A stretch of 6,442 nt of DNA from Streptosporangiaceae bacterium (GTDB lineage Bacteria; Actinomycetota; Actinomycetes; Streptosporangiales; Streptosporangiaceae). The stretch lies in contig JASIBM010000648.1 in assembly GCA_030045175.1 (NCBI GenBank), positions 1 through 6,442 on the forward strand, written 5' to 3'. The notes below the pieces were generated by a model. It was not told the origin of the DNA. It ran no database searches and saw nothing but the letters and a program-made list of their open reading frames with translations. Positions 4,748-6,442 of this stretch are shown here, in pieces. The position numbers and the translations under genes were made by a program. Numbering within the stretch: the stretch's first letter is position 1; each line of letters begins with the position of its first letter.

Positions 4748-5722
4748 GTGACCGCGGAGCTAGGACGCCAGGCCGGCCCGCCTGAGCCGGTCATCGTGAC
4801 GAGCGAGCTCACCAAGCGGTTCGGCTCGGTGATCGCGCTCGAGCAGCTCACGATGACCGTGGACCCAGGCATCACCGGCCTGGTCGGCGCCAACGGGGCA
4901 GGCAAGTCGACGCTGATCAAGATCCTGCTCGGCCTGCTGCCGCCCACCAGCGGCTCGGTCGCCGTGCTCGGCTGCGGCGTCGCGACGCACGCCGAGCGCG
5001 TCAGGTCGCTGACCGGGTACATGCCAGAGCACGACTGCCTGCCGCCGGACGTGACGGCCACCGATTTCGTCACCCACATGGGCCGGATGTCGGGCATCGG
5101 TCCGACCGCGGCGAAGGAACGGGCGGCCGAGTCGCTGCGCCACGTCGGGCTGTACGAGGAGCGCTACCGGCAGATCGGGACCTACTCGACCGGCATGAAG
5201 CAGCGGGTGAAGCTCGCCCAGGCGCTCGTCGGCGACCCGATGCTGCTGCTGCTCGACGAGCCCACCAACGGCCTGGACCCGGCCGGCCGGTCCGCGATGC
5301 TCGACCTGATCGCCAGGATCGGCGCCGACTTCGGCATCTCGGTCGTGGTCGCCTCGCACCTGCTCGGCGAGATCGAGCAGATCTGCGATCACCTGATCGC
5401 GATCGACGGCGGGCGGCTGCTGCGGGCCGCCACGATCAGTTCCTTCACGCAGGCGAGCCAGGTGCTCGCGATCGAGGTCGACGAGGGCGTGGAGCTGCTC
5501 GCCGCCGAGCTCACCAGGCGAGGCCTCGATCCGGTCAGGCACGAGCGCGAGCTGCTTGTCCTGATCGCGTCCGAGGCCACCTTCGACGAGGTGCGCGACG
5601 CCGTGGCCGACCTCGAGCTGCCGCTCAACCGGATGGAGCAGCGGCGGCACCGGGTCGAGGAGCTGTTCCGCGATCCCGCGCCCGCGGCGGACACGATGAC
5701 AGGAGCCAGTGATGGTCACTGA
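4748..5722 (+). CDS. ABC transporter ATP-binding protein (ABC-2 export type)
   Basis: This 324-residue protein is the nucleotide-binding subunit of an ABC transporter; it binds ATP at the inner face of the membrane and drives the permease encoded next. Motifs: Walker A GANGAGKST (47-55), Q-loop region GYMPEHD (90-96), signature YSTGMKQR (146-153), Walker B LLLLDE (166-171) followed by PTNGLDP, and the switch histidine in VVVASH (199-204). The usual Q-loop glutamine is replaced by glutamate (E94). From memory, P-E-H-D is shared by a group of actinobacterial ABC ATPases, so it is a subfamily mark rather than damage. Residues after about 235 form an accessory C-terminal domain like those of export-type (NatA/DrrA-like) ATPases. 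GTG 4748 is used; GTG 4796 is a possible shorter start. The stop overlaps the permease start by 11 nt. The substrate cannot be told. Confidence 0.94.
   Translation: MTAELGRQAGPPEPVIVTSELTKRFGSVIALEQLTMTVDPGITGLVGANGAGKSTLIKILLGLLPPTSGSVAVLGCGVATHAERVRSLTGYMPEHDCLPPDVTATDFVTHMGRMSGIGPTAAKERAAESLRHVGLYEERYRQIGTYSTGMKQRVKLAQALVGDPMLLLLDEPTNGLDPAGRSAMLDLIARIGADFGISVVVASHLLGEIEQICDHLIAIDGGRLLRAATISSFTQASQVLAIEVDEGVELLAAELTRRGLDPVRHERELLVLIASEATFDEVRDAVADLELPLNRMEQRRHRVEELFRDPAPAADTMTGASDGH
5701..5705 (+). promoter_or_regulatory. Ribosome binding site of the permease gene
   Basis: AGGAG lies 6 nt before ATG 5712, inside the last codons of the ATPase gene. It favours ATG 5712 over the adjacent in-frame GTG at 5709. 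Confidence 0.7.
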
Positions 5723-6442
5723 CGGCTCGCCGGTTGGAACTGGCGTCATTCATGACATCGGCTACCAGCGCTATGACGGGCCGCGGCTGGGCAGGTGGCA
5801 AATCGCGACCGCGCTGTGCTGGCACAGCCTGCGGTCGGCGTTCGGCATGCGCAGGGGCGCGAAGGCCAAGATCGTGCCGGTGATCTTGTTCGTGATCATG
5901 TGCGCGCCTGCCGTGGTCAACGCGATCGCGATGGAGCTCAACCCGGCGCACGCCCGGATCGTCAACTACGACACCTACAACCCGCCCCAGCTGCGGGTGT
6001 TCCTCGTGCTCTTGTTCATCGCGGCGCAGGCGCCCGAGCTCGTGGCCCGCGACCTGCGCAGCAAGGTGCTGCCGCTGTACTTCGCCAGGCCGATGCGCCG
6101 CCTTGACTACCCGGCGGCCAAGTACGTCGCCTTCGTGCTCGCGCTGCTCGCGATGATCGACATCCCCATCGTGCTGCTCTACATCGGCACGGTCCTGCAG
6201 GTGCACGGCTGGAGCCAGGTCTGGGCGCAGACCCGCGCCGCGTTCCCTGGACTTCTGGTCGGGCTGATGTGGGCGGTGGTGCTCGCGGCGGTGGGCCTCG
6301 CGCTGGCCTGCGTCAGCGGTCGCCGCGCGTTCTCGACCGGGGCGGTGGCCATCTTCTTGTTCATGACATTGATCCTTTCGCTGGTGCTGACCAACATCGC
6401 GGAGCAGCCGGTCCCTGGACAGGGGCCAGGTCCTGGCGGTGG
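5712..6442 (+). CDS. ABC-2 type transporter permease (partial, runs off the window)
   Basis: The frame is open from ATG 5712 to the window edge, giving the first 243 residues with no stop. A hydrophilic N-terminus carries IHDIGYQRYDGPRLGR (13-28), a segment I associate with actinobacterial ABC-2 permeases encoded next to this ATPase type. Probable helices lie at about 54-73, 94-110, 138-159, 179-200 and 208-229. A cytoplasmic-like stretch, PELVARDLRSKVLPLYFARP (108-127), lies between helices two and three and probably contacts the ATPase. The visible end (EQPVPGQGPGPGG) is a Pro/Gly-rich loop after helix five, so at least one more helix is expected beyond the window. It overlaps the ATPase gene by 11 nt with a good AGGAG site, so the two are co-translated and should form one transporter. 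Substrate unknown. Confidence 0.92.
   Translation, partial: MVTDGSPVGTGVIHDIGYQRYDGPRLGRWQIATALCWHSLRSAFGMRRGAKAKIVPVILFVIMCAPAVVNAIAMELNPAHARIVNYDTYNPPQLRVFLVLLFIAAQAPELVARDLRSKVLPLYFARPMRRLDYPAAKYVAFVLALLAMIDIPIVLLYIGTVLQVHGWSQVWAQTRAAFPGLLVGLMWAVVLAAVGLALACVSGRRAFSTGAVAIFLFMTLILSLVLTNIAEQPVPGQGPGPGG

Noticed and set aside
4519..4785. 88-codon plus-strand frame spanning the divergent region
   Set aside because: It overlaps both flanking genes, lacks a domain and would place coding sequence over the candidate promoter elements.
4760..5749. 329-codon open frame on the minus strand opposite the ABC ATPase
   Set aside because: Composition is Arg/His/Gln/Asp-rich with no motif, and the opposite strand carries every ABC ATPase motif in order.
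5625..6206. 193-codon minus-strand frame opposite the permease
   Set aside because: His/Arg/Asp-rich composition with no recognisable domain, antisense to a membrane protein gene with a good ribosome binding site.

Overview
This window is strongly GC-rich DNA whose real genes show GC-rich third codon positions, GTG and TTG starts as well as ATG, and start/stop overlaps between neighbours. With the protein families present, this points to a high-GC actinobacterium (Actinomycetota). The genus cannot be fixed from the sequence alone.

There are two divergent transcription units. On the minus strand, from about 4540 down to 121, five genes run head to tail with no gaps. In transcription order they are: a membrane protein with a C-terminal DUF4129 domain (4540-3578), a small two-helix membrane protein of an uncharacterised type (3581-3012), a MoxR-family AAA+ ATPase (3015-2029), a DUF58 protein with a degenerate von Willebrand A fold (2042-720), and a six-helix membrane protein of unknown function (723-121). 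Three junctions are 4-nt ATGA or GTGA overlaps. The fourth is a 14-nt overlap if the TTG start is used. The set looks like a MoxR/DUF58/DUF4129 envelope module: a cytosolic ATPase that remodels partners, a membrane-anchored DUF58 adaptor, and membrane subunits whose job is unknown.

On the plus strand, a second unit starts at 4748 with an ABC-transporter ATPase (4748-5722). It is followed, with an 11-nt overlap, by an ABC-2 type permease (5712 to the window end, incomplete). Together they would form an export-type ABC transporter of unknown substrate.

The two units share a 207-bp divergent control region (4541-4747). It holds a -10-like TAAAAT only about 10 nt from the minus-strand ATG, an ACCGA/TCGGT inverted repeat overlapping that -10, and a long imperfect hairpin (4585-4625). 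At the left edge, positions 1-105 are seven 15-bp tandem repeat units. They are best read as the Pro/Asp-rich C-terminal tail of a convergent plus-strand gene that stops at 110, only 10 nt from the end of the minus-strand operon. No RNA gene, insertion sequence, CRISPR array or clear intrinsic terminator was found.
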